This document shows, in pieces, positions 1-7,530 of a DNA stretch of 29,634 nucleotides. Position 1 is the first letter of the stretch. Each line of letters begins with the position of its first letter. The translations under genes and the position numbers were made by a program. The notes under the pieces are model-generated. The model made no database searches and was not told the origin of the DNA. It was given only the letters and a program-made list of their open reading frames with translations. Origin of the DNA: Nitrospinae bacterium AH_259_B05_G02_I21 (GTDB taxonomy: Bacteria; JADFOP01); the NCBI GenBank assembly GCA_027717595.1, contig JALLOF010000020.1, positions 1 to 29,634 on the forward strand. Reading direction: 5' to 3'.

Positions 1-76
1 GCGAACTTCGCGAATGAGGGGGGGGATTTTGTTTGCACGGGTTTCAAATCAGGACGCTACGGCCCGGGCTGCTCGC

Positions 77-105
77 TTGACGCAACTTGGCGGCTTTGTT
101 AGGGT
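77..105 (+). promoter_or_regulatory. Candidate sigma-70 promoter for the rlmI-led operon
   Basis: TTGACG at 77-82, a 17-bp spacer, then TAGGGT at 100-105. The -35 box is good and the -10 box weak (3 of 6). It lies 25 bp before the first start codon, and a GAGGG ribosome site at 120-124 follows. Bases 1-76 hold no gene I can recognise. Confidence 0.45.
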
Positions 106-129
106 TTAGCCACCTCCACGAGGGCCCTC

Positions 130-1302
130 ATGCTCACAGTCGCGCTTAAGAAGGGCGCCGAACGCCGCCTCCTGCTAGGCCACCCCTGGGTCTTCTCAAA
201 CGAGATGGAGCGGCTGGAGGACAAGCCCCCGCCGGGCGCCGACGTGCGCATAGTCGACTGGCGGGGAGGGTTCCTCGGCCGAGGCTACATCAACCCCCAC
301 TCCCTTATTGCCATCCGCCTTCTGTCGCTCCGCGACAAGGATCCCGATGCCCTCTTCGTGCTCGGGCGGGTTGAGCGAGCCGTGGAGGGACGAAAGGCGC
401 TCTATCCGGGTGAGGAGACCTACCGGCTCATCAACAGCGAGGGCGACGGCCTGCCCGGGGCCATCGTCGACCGATACGGCGACACCCTCGTCGTATCCAT
501 CACGACGGCGGGGATGGAGGTCCGAAAGACGTGGCTGCTGGAGGCGCTCCGCGAGGTTATAGAGCCCGCCCAGATTTATCTGAGAAACGACTCGCCCGTC
601 CGGGCCCTCGAAGGGCTTGACGCCTCGAGCGGTTGGCTCATCGGGGACGAGCGGCCCGAGGTGGCTATCGACCAGGATGGCCTTCGTTTCACGGTAGATG
701 TCGTGGGGGGGCAAAAGACCGGCTTCTTCCTCGACCAGCGGCCCGCCCGCCAGCGGCTCGTCCCGTGGGTGGCGGGCCGAAGGGTCCTGGATGCCTTTTG
801 CTACACGGGGGCGTTCGGCTGCTACGCCGCCCGGGCCGGGGCCGTCGAGGTCGTTGGGGTGGAGAGCTCGGGGGCGGCAGCCGCCCAGGCACGGGCCCAC
901 GCCGAGGCGAACGGCCTGGCCGGGCGGGTATCGGTCGTAGAGGGCGACGCCTGGGCGGTGTTGAAAGACCTCCACTCCCAGGACGAGCGCTTCGGCTGCG
1001 TCGTGCTCGACCCGCCCTCCTTCGCCCGAAGCCGCAAGGACCTCAAAGAGGCGACGGTGGCTTACGAGCGGCTCAACCGCCTCGCCATGAAGATGCTTGA
1101 GCCGGGGGGGCTGCTGGTCACCTCCTCCTGCTCCTACCACGTCGATGAGCCGACCTTCCGCCGCTCCATCTTGAAAGCGGCCTCGGGCCTGCGCCGCGCC
1201 TGCACGTGGGTGGCCTCGCTCGGCCAGGGACCCGACCACCCGACCCCGCTGGCCATGCCAGAGGGCCGATACCTCACCACCATCTTCGTGCGGGTAGGCT
1301 AG
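130..1302 (+). CDS. rlmI: Class I SAM-dependent rRNA methyltransferase, RlmI-like
   Basis: Predicted 390-aa cytosolic 23S rRNA (cytosine-5) methyltransferase of the RlmI/RlmK family. Residues 1-75 form a PUA-like RNA-binding domain with a typical N-terminal GHPWVFSNE stretch. The Rossmann SAM site is at 219-231 (VLDAFCYTGAFGC), the DPPSF motif at 294-298, and the SCS motif with the candidate nucleophilic Cys at 333-335. Length matches the family (about 390-400 aa). The ATG is preceded by GAGGG at 5-nt spacing. It heads a run of close plus-strand genes and ends 14 bp before the next. Family assignment is firm. The exact target base (C1962 in E. coli RlmI) is carried over from the family. Confidence 0.88.
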   Translation: MLTVALKKGAERRLLLGHPWVFSNEMERLEDKPPPGADVRIVDWRGGFLGRGYINPHSLIAIRLLSLRDKDPDALFVLGRVERAVEGRKALYPGEETYRLINSEGDGLPGAIVDRYGDTLVVSITTAGMEVRKTWLLEALREVIEPAQIYLRNDSPVRALEGLDASSGWLIGDERPEVAIDQDGLRFTVDVVGGQKTGFFLDQRPARQRLVPWVAGRRVLDAFCYTGAFGCYAARAGAVEVVGVESSGAAAAQARAHAEANGLAGRVSVVEGDAWAVLKDLHSQDERFGCVVLDPPSFARSRKDLKEATVAYERLNRLAMKMLEPGGLLVTSSCSYHVDEPTFRRSILKAASGLRRACTWVASLGQGPDHPTPLAMPEGRYLTTIFVRVG

Positions 1303-1316
1303 CGAAAGGGGAGCCG

Positions 1317-2171
1317 TTGGAGCCGCTCGTAAGCGTCATCGTCCCGACCTTCAACCGGCGGGCCATGGTCTCCGAGGCGGTGGCCTCCGTCCGGGCCCAG
1401 ACCATGGGTGCGTGGGAGTGCCTCGTCGTAGACGACGGCTCCACCGACGGCACCGCGGAGGCCATCGAAGCCGTGGCAGACGAGCGGGTGCGCCTGCTGC
1501 GACAGGAAAACCGGGGTGTGGCCGCAGCGCGGAATCGGGGGATTGCGGCCTCCCGCGCTCCGCTTGTGGCGTTCCTCGACTCCGACGACCTCTGGCACCC
1601 GGCGAAGCTGGCCCGCCAGGTCGCCGTCATGGACGAGGGCTGGGCGCTCTGCCACACCGATGAGGTCTGGGTGCGACGCGGCGTGCGGGTCAATCCAAAG
1701 AATAAGCACGCCAAGTCCGGCGGGTGGCTGCTGGAGCGCTCCCTGGAGCTTTGCTGCATCAGCCCCTCGGCGGCCATGGTGCGAAGAGACGTGATCGAGG
1801 CCCTCGGCGGCTTCGATGAATCGTACCCCGTGTGCGAAGACTACGACCTCTGGCTGCGCCTGACCGCCCGCTACCAGGTGGCCTTCATCCCCGAGCCCCT
1901 CGTCACCAAGCGGGGGGGCCACGCCGACCAGCTCTCAGCAAGCCGGTGGGGGCTGGATCGGTGGCGGGTGGCTGCGATAGAGAAACTCTTGGACGAGGGT
2001 CGTCTTGACGCCGAGGCGCACCGCTCAGCGGTGGCCGAGCTTCACCGCAAGTGCGACATTCTCGTCGGCGGCTTCGCCAAGCGCGGCAAGGAGGCCGAGG
2101 CGGCCCACTATCGCTCTCTCAAGGATCGATACCCGCTCCATCAGAGCACGGAGGCAGTGTGTCCAGGATAG
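1317..2171 (+). CDS. Family 2 glycosyltransferase
   Basis: 284-aa GT-A fold glycosyltransferase that would transfer a sugar from a nucleotide-sugar donor; the acceptor is unknown. The N-terminus SVIVPTFNRR is the GT2 nucleotide-binding strand, followed by DDGS at 39-42 and the metal-binding DSDD at 88-91. A later CEDYDLWLRL segment is the usual acceptor-side ED motif. No membrane segment is visible, so it is a soluble or peripheral enzyme. I chose the TTG start at 1317 because AAAGGGGAG lies 4-12 bp before it and the protein then begins exactly at the GT2 strand. An upstream in-frame ATG would sit deep inside rlmI. The 3' end overlaps the next gene by 13 bp. There is no surrounding polysaccharide cluster. 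Confidence 0.85.
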   Translation: MEPLVSVIVPTFNRRAMVSEAVASVRAQTMGAWECLVVDDGSTDGTAEAIEAVADERVRLLRQENRGVAAARNRGIAASRAPLVAFLDSDDLWHPAKLARQVAVMDEGWALCHTDEVWVRRGVRVNPKNKHAKSGGWLLERSLELCCISPSAAMVRRDVIEALGGFDESYPVCEDYDLWLRLTARYQVAFIPEPLVTKRGGHADQLSASRWGLDRWRVAAIEKLLDEGRLDAEAHRSAVAELHRKCDILVGGFAKRGKEAEAAHYRSLKDRYPLHQSTEAVCPG

Positions 2172-3166
2172 AGGAGTTGACTCTCGGGGCGATCGACGAG
2201 GCCGACCGCACCTTCTGCGTAAGCTTCGGCGGCAACCTCGGAAACCTCGAGCGCTCCATGGCCGCCGTCGGCCAGACCGCGCCCCTGCACGTCCGTTCTG
2301 TGGACGGCGACCGCTACCAGCTGGTCACCGGATTCCGGCGCGCGCAGGTACTCCGCCTCTTGGGCCGTACCCAAGTGCTCGGGGCCGTCTACAGCCGCGA
2401 AGAGCTGCCCGATCCCAAGGCGGCCCGGCTCGCCGTCTTCGACAACTTCGGGGTGCGGGACTACAACTTGGTGGAGCAGGCCCGGGCGGTGGAGCTCCTC
2501 TTGGACGTGGGTGAGATGGCGGAGGCCGAGCTGGTCAATAAGGTGCTGCCCGCGATGGGGCTCCAGGGCCACGGCCGGGTCCTCCAGCGGCTCCGAAGGC
2601 TGCTCGTCGTGGAAGAGGAGTTCCTGGAGACCATCGCTGAAGAGGGGTGGCCGGCCCGAGCCGTCCTTCCGCTTTGCGCGTGGCGGGCCGACGCCCGGCA
2701 GGCCTTCTTCGAGGTGGTCCAGGCGCTTAGGCCCGGAGCCAACAAGCTCGCCGAGCTCGTCACCTGGATCGAGGAGATTGCGCTGCAGAGGGACAAGCCT
2801 ATCGAGTCGGTCCTGGTGGACCTGAAGCTCCGAAGCCGGTCCCAGGACGAGGCTCTCTCGCCCCCCGAGCGCCTGCGGCAGGTGCGCGAGGTGGTCCGCC
2901 GCGCCCGCTACCCCACACTCACGCGCATGGAGCGCCGGGCCTCGGAGCTCGTGGGCAAGCTCCAGCTCTCACCCTACGTGACGGTCCGCCCGCCGGAGGG
3001 GTTCGAGGGCGACGCCTACGAGGCGCGCTTCTCCTTCGCCTCGCCCGAGGAGCTTGGGCGAATCGGCCGCCGACTCGTGGAGGCCTCGGACGACCCGTCG
3101 GCGGTAGAGCTTCGGAGCCTGTTGACCGAGGGGCTCCCGGAGGATGAGGAGGAGGAGAAACCGTGA
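2159..3166 (+). CDS. ParB/Srx-fold N-terminal domain protein
   Basis: 335-aa protein. Residues about 15-110 resemble the ParB N-terminal (ParB/sulfiredoxin-fold) domain, including the LVTGFRRAQVLRLLG stretch that matches the ParB GxRRxxA box. A helical segment follows (NLVEQARAVELL), like the ParB DNA-binding region. The C-terminal half is charged and helical, ending in an acidic DEEEE tail. The GTG start at 2159 has GGAGG four bases upstream. The gene overlaps the previous one by 13 bp and the next by 4 bp (GTGA), so translation is probably coupled. There is no ParA partner nearby, so a chromosome-segregation role is not implied. Its fixed partner here is the radical SAM gene that follows. 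Nuclease or CTPase activity is possible but cannot be read from the sequence. Confidence 0.7.
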   Translation: MSRIEELTLGAIDEADRTFCVSFGGNLGNLERSMAAVGQTAPLHVRSVDGDRYQLVTGFRRAQVLRLLGRTQVLGAVYSREELPDPKAARLAVFDNFGVRDYNLVEQARAVELLLDVGEMAEAELVNKVLPAMGLQGHGRVLQRLRRLLVVEEEFLETIAEEGWPARAVLPLCAWRADARQAFFEVVQALRPGANKLAELVTWIEEIALQRDKPIESVLVDLKLRSRSQDEALSPPERLRQVREVVRRARYPTLTRMERRASELVGKLQLSPYVTVRPPEGFEGDAYEARFSFASPEELGRIGRRLVEASDDPSAVELRSLLTEGLPEDEEEEKP

Positions 3167-4290
3167 AGCCCTACCGGCCAGCGCGCATCGTGGTAGAGCG
3201 CGAAGCCCGCCGGGATCCTCTGGCCCGCCGAGTCCTAGACTTCTACAGCGGGGTTCCGGTCGAGGAGGTCGAGCGCGCCGAGGAGCTCCTCGCCGAGCCC
3301 CCGGCCGGGCCCGACCCTTTCGGGGCCGGCAAGCGGACCCTCCTTCTGGCCCGCTTCAGGGGGACCTTCGTCAAGCCCTGCCCGGGCACGGCGGAGATGC
3401 TCTGTTGCCACTACGTCGTCCTAAGCCCCATCGTCAACTGCCCGCTGGAGTGCACCTACTGCGTGCTGCAGAGCTACATCAACCGACCGGCCATCACCGT
3501 CCACACCAACGTCGAGGAGTGCCTGGCTCAGATCGATGAGTACCTGGCCGCCGTCCCTCCCGGAGGTCTCGTGCGGATCGGCACGGGCGAGCTCGCCGAC
3601 AGCCTGGTCCTCGAGGAGCCGACCGGCTGGGCCGAGAGGCTGGTCCACGACGTAGCGGGGCGGACCAACGCCGTGCTCGAGCTCAAGACGAAGACCGCCC
3701 TCGTCGAGCCGTTGCTCGGCCTCGACCACGGCGGGCGGACCGTCGTGGCCTGGTCGCTCAACCCCGAGGTGATCATCCGGCGAGAAGAGCTCAAGACGGT
3801 GGGTCTCGAAGAAAGGCTCGAGGCGGCCGCCCGCGTCCAGGCCGCCGGCTACCTCGCAGCCTTCCACTTCGACCCCCTCATCCACTACCCCGGTTGGGAG
3901 GCCGACTACCGGGACCTCGTGGCCCGGCTCGCCCAGGCGGTCGACTCCCGACGGGTGGCCTGGGTCAGTCTCGGGAGCCTGCGCTTTCTGCCGGGCCTGA
4001 AAACCGTCATAAAGGCGCGGTTCCCGAAAAGCCGCCTCCCCGGAGGAGAGTTCGTCCTGGGCCAGGACAAGAAGCTCCACTACCTGGCGCCCCTGCGCAC
4101 CGCCATGTACCGGGCCGTGGCGGGGTGGTTGAAGGAGTGGGACGAGGAGATCCTCATATACCTCTGCATGGAGCGGGACAGCTTGTGGGATGCGGCACTG
4201 GGCGAGCGGCCGCCCGACCGCGCCGCCGTAGAGCAACGGTTTCGCCGCCGCCTCCAGGCCGTCGCCTCCTTTGGGACCACGCCGTCATGA
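3163..4290 (+). CDS. Spore-photoproduct-lyase-like radical SAM protein lacking the catalytic Cys
   Basis: 375-aa radical SAM protein of the SPL family. The [4Fe-4S] cluster motif is at C93, C97 and C100 (CPLECTYC), the CxxxCxxC spacing of spore photoproduct lyase, followed by SYINRPAI. Family landmarks continue with the KTKTALVEPLL, WSLNPEVI and HFDPLIHYPGWEADY stretches. In SPL the hydrogen-donating Cys (C141 in B. subtilis, recalled from memory) lies in a RFEAACTSD segment. The matching segment here is RIGTGELAD (138-146), with Glu in its place. It is therefore probably not a genuine thymine-dimer lyase, and no sporulation genes are present. The GTG start overlaps the upstream stop by 4 bp, and an ATGA overlap joins the next gene. 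The substrate is unknown. Confidence 0.8.
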   Translation: MKPYRPARIVVEREARRDPLARRVLDFYSGVPVEEVERAEELLAEPPAGPDPFGAGKRTLLLARFRGTFVKPCPGTAEMLCCHYVVLSPIVNCPLECTYCVLQSYINRPAITVHTNVEECLAQIDEYLAAVPPGGLVRIGTGELADSLVLEEPTGWAERLVHDVAGRTNAVLELKTKTALVEPLLGLDHGGRTVVAWSLNPEVIIRREELKTVGLEERLEAAARVQAAGYLAAFHFDPLIHYPGWEADYRDLVARLAQAVDSRRVAWVSLGSLRFLPGLKTVIKARFPKSRLPGGEFVLGQDKKLHYLAPLRTAMYRAVAGWLKEWDEEILIYLCMERDSLWDAALGERPPDRAAVEQRFRRRLQAVASFGTTPS

Positions 4291-4556
4291 CCGCCTTGGA
4301 GCCCGCAGGGTCGACGGCCGAGCCCGTGCGTGTGGAGTCCTACGCCGGCGGTCGGGCTGAAGAGGCTCCCCGGGCCGTCTGGGTGGGTGACGAGCGGGTG
4401 GCCCTGGTGCGCGTCGTGGAGACCCGGCTGGAGGAGTCCCACCCGGAGCGGCTCCGGAGGTGGCGGTTCGTCGTGGAGACGCTCGAAGGCGAGCGGTGGG
4501 TGCTGACCCGTGACGAGGCCACCGCCACCTGGTGGCTTGAGCGGCCCACCCGTTGA
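4287..4556 (+). CDS. Small conserved protein, DUF6504-like
   Basis: 89-aa soluble protein starting at an ATG inside the ATGA overlap with the SPL-like gene. The ESYAGGRAEEAPRAVWVG segment, followed by a Trp/Phe-rich strand and an LTRDEATATWWL ending, resembles the short beta-rich DUF6504-type proteins as I remember them. The family link is tentative. It has no catalytic motif, signal or membrane segment. The two 4-bp overlaps tie it to the ParB-fold and SPL-like genes as one translational unit. Its TGA stop lies inside the -35 box of the next promoter. Confidence 0.6.
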   Translation: MTALEPAGSTAEPVRVESYAGGRAEEAPRAVWVGDERVALVRVVETRLEESHPERLRRWRFVVETLEGERWVLTRDEATATWWLERPTR

Positions 4557-4581
4557 ACGGCTCGGGCCCCTGTGGTATAAG
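4553..4581 (+). promoter_or_regulatory. Sigma-70 promoter for the lipoprotein gene
   Basis: TTGAAC at 4553-4558, exactly 17 bp, then TATAAG at 4576-4581. Transcription would begin near 4588. This rules out the in-frame GTG at 4587 as a start and favours the GTG at 4617. Confidence 0.7.
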
Positions 4582-4616
4582 GGCCGGTGGTCGAATTGAA
4601 GGAGGAGAAGCAGACC

Positions 4617-5333
4617 GTGCGATCGCCTCTCGTCAAAGCCGCCCTTGTGGTGGCGTGCGGGCTACTCGTTGGAGTCGGCTGCAATTTGACGCGGACGGCT
4701 TTAGAGGTGCCCAAGGCGATTGTGCCGGATTTCGATACGGCGAGCAACTACCAGGTCAAGAAAGGCGCCCAGGCCGCTCAGTACAAGTTCGCCTCCGTTG
4801 CAGTGCTGCCCTTCGGGCGCCCCCGGTCACTCGACATGGACGATTCGGTCCGCTTTCACATCAACCGGTTGCACGAGCTCTTCGATGGTCGGCTGCGCCA
4901 GTACGGCCACTACCATGTCGTCCCGCTCGCCGAGGTGGAACGGGCGATGACCAAGCACGCGATGCGATACGTCCGGCGGGGTGAGCAGGAAGTCGCGACC
5001 CTCATCGGCAAAGACCTGGGGGTGGATACGGTCCTCGTCGGGGATGTGACCCGATGGCGCGAGCGAGAAGGCGGTGCGCTGGGGGCGAAGAAGCCGGCCA
5101 GCGTGGCCTTCCAAGCCTTCCTCTTTCGGGTAGACAACGGAGCCATGCTCTGGAGGACGTCCTTTTCCAAGACCCAGAAGCCACTCAGCGAAAACGTCCT
5201 GGAGGTGGAGAACTTCTTGAAGGGCGGCGCCACGTGGCAGTCCAGCGACACCCTGGCCCGATTGGGGGTGGAGGAGGTCCTGCGCACCTTCCCGGGCCAT
5301 CAGACCCTCCACCCGAGAAATATCAAGTTCTAG
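4617..5333 (+). CDS. Putative exported lipoprotein with TolB/CsgG-like fold
   Basis: 238-aa protein with an N-terminal signal (RSPLVK, then a hydrophobic run) ending in VGVGC. Cys22 would be the lipidated residue, although Gly at -3 is atypical for a lipobox. The mature part has a FASVAVLPFGRP strand and later VDTVLVGDVTRW. This is the alternating pattern of periplasmic GNA1162, LpoB or CsgG-type nucleotide-fold lipoproteins that bind assembly partners. The GTG start at 4617 has GGAGGAG at 4601-4607 and lies about 30 nt downstream of the predicted transcription start. The precise family and partner are not identified. The next gene begins 41 bp downstream and may be co-transcribed. Confidence 0.6.
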   Translation: MRSPLVKAALVVACGLLVGVGCNLTRTALEVPKAIVPDFDTASNYQVKKGAQAAQYKFASVAVLPFGRPRSLDMDDSVRFHINRLHELFDGRLRQYGHYHVVPLAEVERAMTKHAMRYVRRGEQEVATLIGKDLGVDTVLVGDVTRWREREGGALGAKKPASVAFQAFLFRVDNGAMLWRTSFSKTQKPLSENVLEVENFLKGGATWQSSDTLARLGVEEVLRTFPGHQTLHPRNIKF

Positions 5334-5374
5334 CCACTGGAGGCTGATAACGCCAAGGCGACGGAAGGAGACCG

Positions 5375-5893
5375 ATGGTGACTGATGAGAAGGAGACCCC
5401 CGAGGCGGGCGATAACGAGACCGAAGCGAAAGTTGCCGAAGAGGTAGCCGAGGCGGAAGCGACCGAAGAAGCGGCCGAGGGTGAGGCTGTCGAAGGGGTG
5501 GCCAAGGCGGAAGAGTCCGAAGAAGCCGCCGAGGCCGAAGAGGCCGAAAAAGTGGCCGGGGCCGAGACCGCCAAAGATGCACGTTACGCCCGCGGCCAGC
5601 TTCAGCAGATGACCATCAAGAAGCTCCGGGATATAGCCCTGGGGCTTGGGGATATCCTCGGCGTCCACGGCATGAAGAAGGACGAGCTCGTGGAGTCCAT
5701 CTTCGCCCTCAGGGGCCGGGAAGAGGCTGAAGGCGCCTTGGCCCTGGCCGTGGGCAAAACGGCCATCAAGCAGGAAATTCGCGGCCTCAAGGAACTTCGG
5801 GCCTCCGCGCTCGAGGCCGGAGACGCCGCTGAGCTCAAGCGCGTTCGCAAACGAATAAAGCGGCTGAAACGCACCCTCCGTAAAGCTTCCTGA
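5375..5893 (+). CDS. Ala/Glu-rich protein with Rho-N-like domain
   Basis: 172-aa protein. Residues 1-68 are low complexity, almost entirely Glu, Ala, Val, Lys and Asp, and probably disordered and very acidic. Residues about 75-112 (QLQQMTIKKLRDIALGLG and the MKKDELVESI helix) resemble the Rho termination factor N-terminal or SAP-like helix-extended-loop-helix nucleic-acid-binding domain. The C-terminus (RKRIKRLKRTLRKAS) is strongly basic and helical. An acidic arm, a nucleic-acid module and a basic tail suggest an RNA- or DNA-associated protein. The ATG has GGAAGGAG four bases upstream. The AT-rich metal-response promoter follows directly. No function is known to me. Confidence 0.65.
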   Translation: MVTDEKETPEAGDNETEAKVAEEVAEAEATEEAAEGEAVEGVAKAEESEEAAEAEEAEKVAGAETAKDARYARGQLQQMTIKKLRDIALGLGDILGVHGMKKDELVESIFALRGREEAEGALALAVGKTAIKQEIRGLKELRASALEAGDAAELKRVRKRIKRLKRTLRKAS

Positions 5894-5934
5894 TCCACGC
5901 CCTGAACAGGGGCATAGGGACCCACCACCCGCCC

Positions 5935-5963
5935 TTGACACCAGGGGCGGGTCGTCTTATATT
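5935..5963 (+). promoter_or_regulatory. Strong sigma-70 promoter of the arsR-permease operon
   Basis: A perfect TTGACA at 5935-5940, a 17-bp spacer, then TATATT at 5958-5963. The start point would be near 5970, placing the operator just downstream, about +5 to +25. Confidence 0.8.
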
Positions 5964-5974
5964 TGAGTTGAGAT

Positions 5975-6000
5975 ATATGAGCATTTGCTCATATGAGCAA
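5975..6000 (+). promoter_or_regulatory. ArsR/SmtB-type operator
   Basis: A perfect inverted repeat: ATATGAGCA at 5975-5983, TT, then TGCTCATAT at 5986-5994. A third half-site, ATGAGCAA, runs to 6000. The TGA-N-CA...TG-N-TCA spacing is that of ArsR/SmtB operators. The position fits autorepression relieved by metal. Confidence 0.8.
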
Positions 6001-6028
6001 TAGTTTATATTAGAAAGGGGGTTCGATT

Positions 6029-6403
6029 ATGGCTGGTGAGGTCGAACGTGGCGAGGTCGTCGCCTGTGACGTGGACGCCATCGACCCGGAGCGGGTCGCT
6101 CTGGTTATGGCCTCGATGATCGACGAGGCCACGACCCTTGGGCTGGCTGAGATATTCCGGGCCCTGGGTGACCCGACACGCGTGCGCATTCTCCACGCCC
6201 TCGCGGCTTCTGAGCTGTGCGTGTGTGACCTGGCGGCCATCCTCGGGATGAGTCAGTCGGCGGTGAGCCACCAGCTTCGGCTGCTCCGCTCCCTGCGCCT
6301 GGTCCGCCATCGTCGGGAAGGCCGCATGGTCTACTACGCCCTGGATGACGATCATATCGAGAAGCTCCTGGCCCAGGGCCTCGACCACGTGGCGCACGGC
6401 TGA
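6029..6403 (+). CDS. ArsR/SmtB-family metal-sensing repressor, CadC-like
   Basis: 124-aa winged-helix repressor, expected to be a dimer that leaves its operator on binding metal. The core is ALGDPTRVRILHAL, then ELCVCDLAAILG with C64 and C66 (the alpha-3 thiolate pair of ArsR/CadC), then the recognition helix MSQSAVSHQLRLL. The C-terminus keeps the alpha-5 site pattern: D107, H109, H120 and H123. C13 in the N-terminal arm could complete a CadC-type alpha-3N site. Having both sites points to Cd, Pb or Zn rather than arsenite, which is an inference. The ATG has AAAGGGGG 7 nt upstream, next to the operator. The permease follows 29 bp later and is probably the regulated transporter. Confidence 0.9.
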   Translation: MAGEVERGEVVACDVDAIDPERVALVMASMIDEATTLGLAEIFRALGDPTRVRILHALAASELCVCDLAAILGMSQSAVSHQLRLLRSLRLVRHRREGRMVYYALDDDHIEKLLAQGLDHVAHG

Positions 6404-6432
6404 CAGGCACAAAACTGGGAGACCTCAAGGGC

Positions 6433-7500
6433 ATGGATATCCTCATCCTTAGGAGTTTGGAGGCCACCTGGACCATCTTCGTCGAAGCCTCGGTCTACCT
6501 GTTGTTCGGGACGTTCGTCGCGGGTCTCATCGCGGTCATGCTGCCCCAGGAGACCATCACTCGTCACCTGGGCGGCGGTGGGCTGAAGGGAGTGGCCAAG
6601 GCGGCGCTCTTCGGCATTCCCCTTCCGCTTTGCTCCTGCGGGGTGATTCCGACGGCCGTGAGCCTTCGCCGCCGCGGGGCGAGCCGGGGGGCAACGCTCG
6701 CCTTCCTCATCTCGACCCCCGAGACGGGGGTCGATTCGGTGGCCATCACCTACGCGTTGCTCGACCCCCTCTACACCATCTTCAGGCCCGTAGCGGCCTT
6801 CACGACGGCCCTGGTCACGGGTGGGCTGGCCTCGCTCATCGAGCGCGAGGAGCCGCCCGCGGCCCCGGCGGACGAGGTCTGCCAGGTATGCGAGGACGAC
6901 ACCGGGGACGGACACACCCACAGCATTGGTGAGAAGCTCTCCAAGGCTATTCGCTACGGCTTCGGCGACCTGCTTGGAGACATCGCCCTCTGGCTGGTCG
7001 TAGGCCTCGTCCTGGCTGGCCTCATAACCGCCCTCATCCCGGATGCCTTCTTCACCACCTGGATAGGGAGTGGCATCGGCAGCATGGTCATCATGCTGGC
7101 CCTCGGGATGCCCATATACATCTGCGCGACCGCCTCGACCCCAGTCGCCGCCGCCATGATCGCCAAGGGGCTCAACCCCGGCGCGGCCCTCGTCTTTTTG
7201 CTGGCCGGCCCGGCCACCAACGCCGCCACGCTCACCGTGGTGGTCCGCTACCTCGGGGCCCGCTCCGCCGCCATCTACCTCAGCTCCATCGCCGCCGTCA
7301 GTATTCTCATGGGCTTGGCCCTCAACGCCGCCTACGCCGCCGCTGGCATTGCGCCCTCGAGCATCGTCATGGCCTCCCGGGAGCTTCTCCCCCACGGGCT
7401 CAAGCTCGCCGGGGCGGCGGTGCTCGGCCTCCTTCTGGCCCGCTGCCTCATCAAACGCGCCTGGGCCACGCCGCTGCGGGTGGCCCGCGCGGAGCGGTGA
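6433..7500 (+). CDS. SO_0444/ArsP-type metal efflux permease
   Basis: 355-aa polytopic inner-membrane permease of the DUF318 type, with two homologous halves. The first half has IPLPLCSCGVIP with C67 and C69. The second has GMPIYICATASTPVA with C230 and an AGPATN motif. The linker carries a likely metal-binding patch, CQVC (150-153) followed by HTH (161-163). SO_0444-like Cu/Zn exporters have the same cysteine motifs and often sit behind an ArsR gene, as here. ArsP-like proteins export methylated arsenicals, so the substrate is open; the dual-site regulator favours a soft divalent metal. Its last codons and stop are echoed 0.92 kb downstream, where a remnant lies just before the M48 gene. Confidence 0.85.
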   Translation: MDILILRSLEATWTIFVEASVYLLFGTFVAGLIAVMLPQETITRHLGGGGLKGVAKAALFGIPLPLCSCGVIPTAVSLRRRGASRGATLAFLISTPETGVDSVAITYALLDPLYTIFRPVAAFTTALVTGGLASLIEREEPPAAPADEVCQVCEDDTGDGHTHSIGEKLSKAIRYGFGDLLGDIALWLVVGLVLAGLITALIPDAFFTTWIGSGIGSMVIMLALGMPIYICATASTPVAAAMIAKGLNPGAALVFLLAGPATNAATLTVVVRYLGARSAAIYLSSIAAVSILMGLALNAAYAAAGIAPSSIVMASRELLPHGLKLAGAAVLGLLLARCLIKRAWATPLRVARAER

Positions 7501-7511
7501 GATGGGCGACG
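7472..7511 (+). repeat. Left copy of 40-bp imperfect direct repeat (permease 3' end)
   Basis: This stretch covers the last codons and stop of the permease plus the next ATG (7502). It aligns with 8391-8430 without gaps at about 80% by eye. The copies bracket the methyltransferase gene. Confidence 0.65.
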
Positions 7512-7530
7512 TGGGGGGAGGAAACATACA

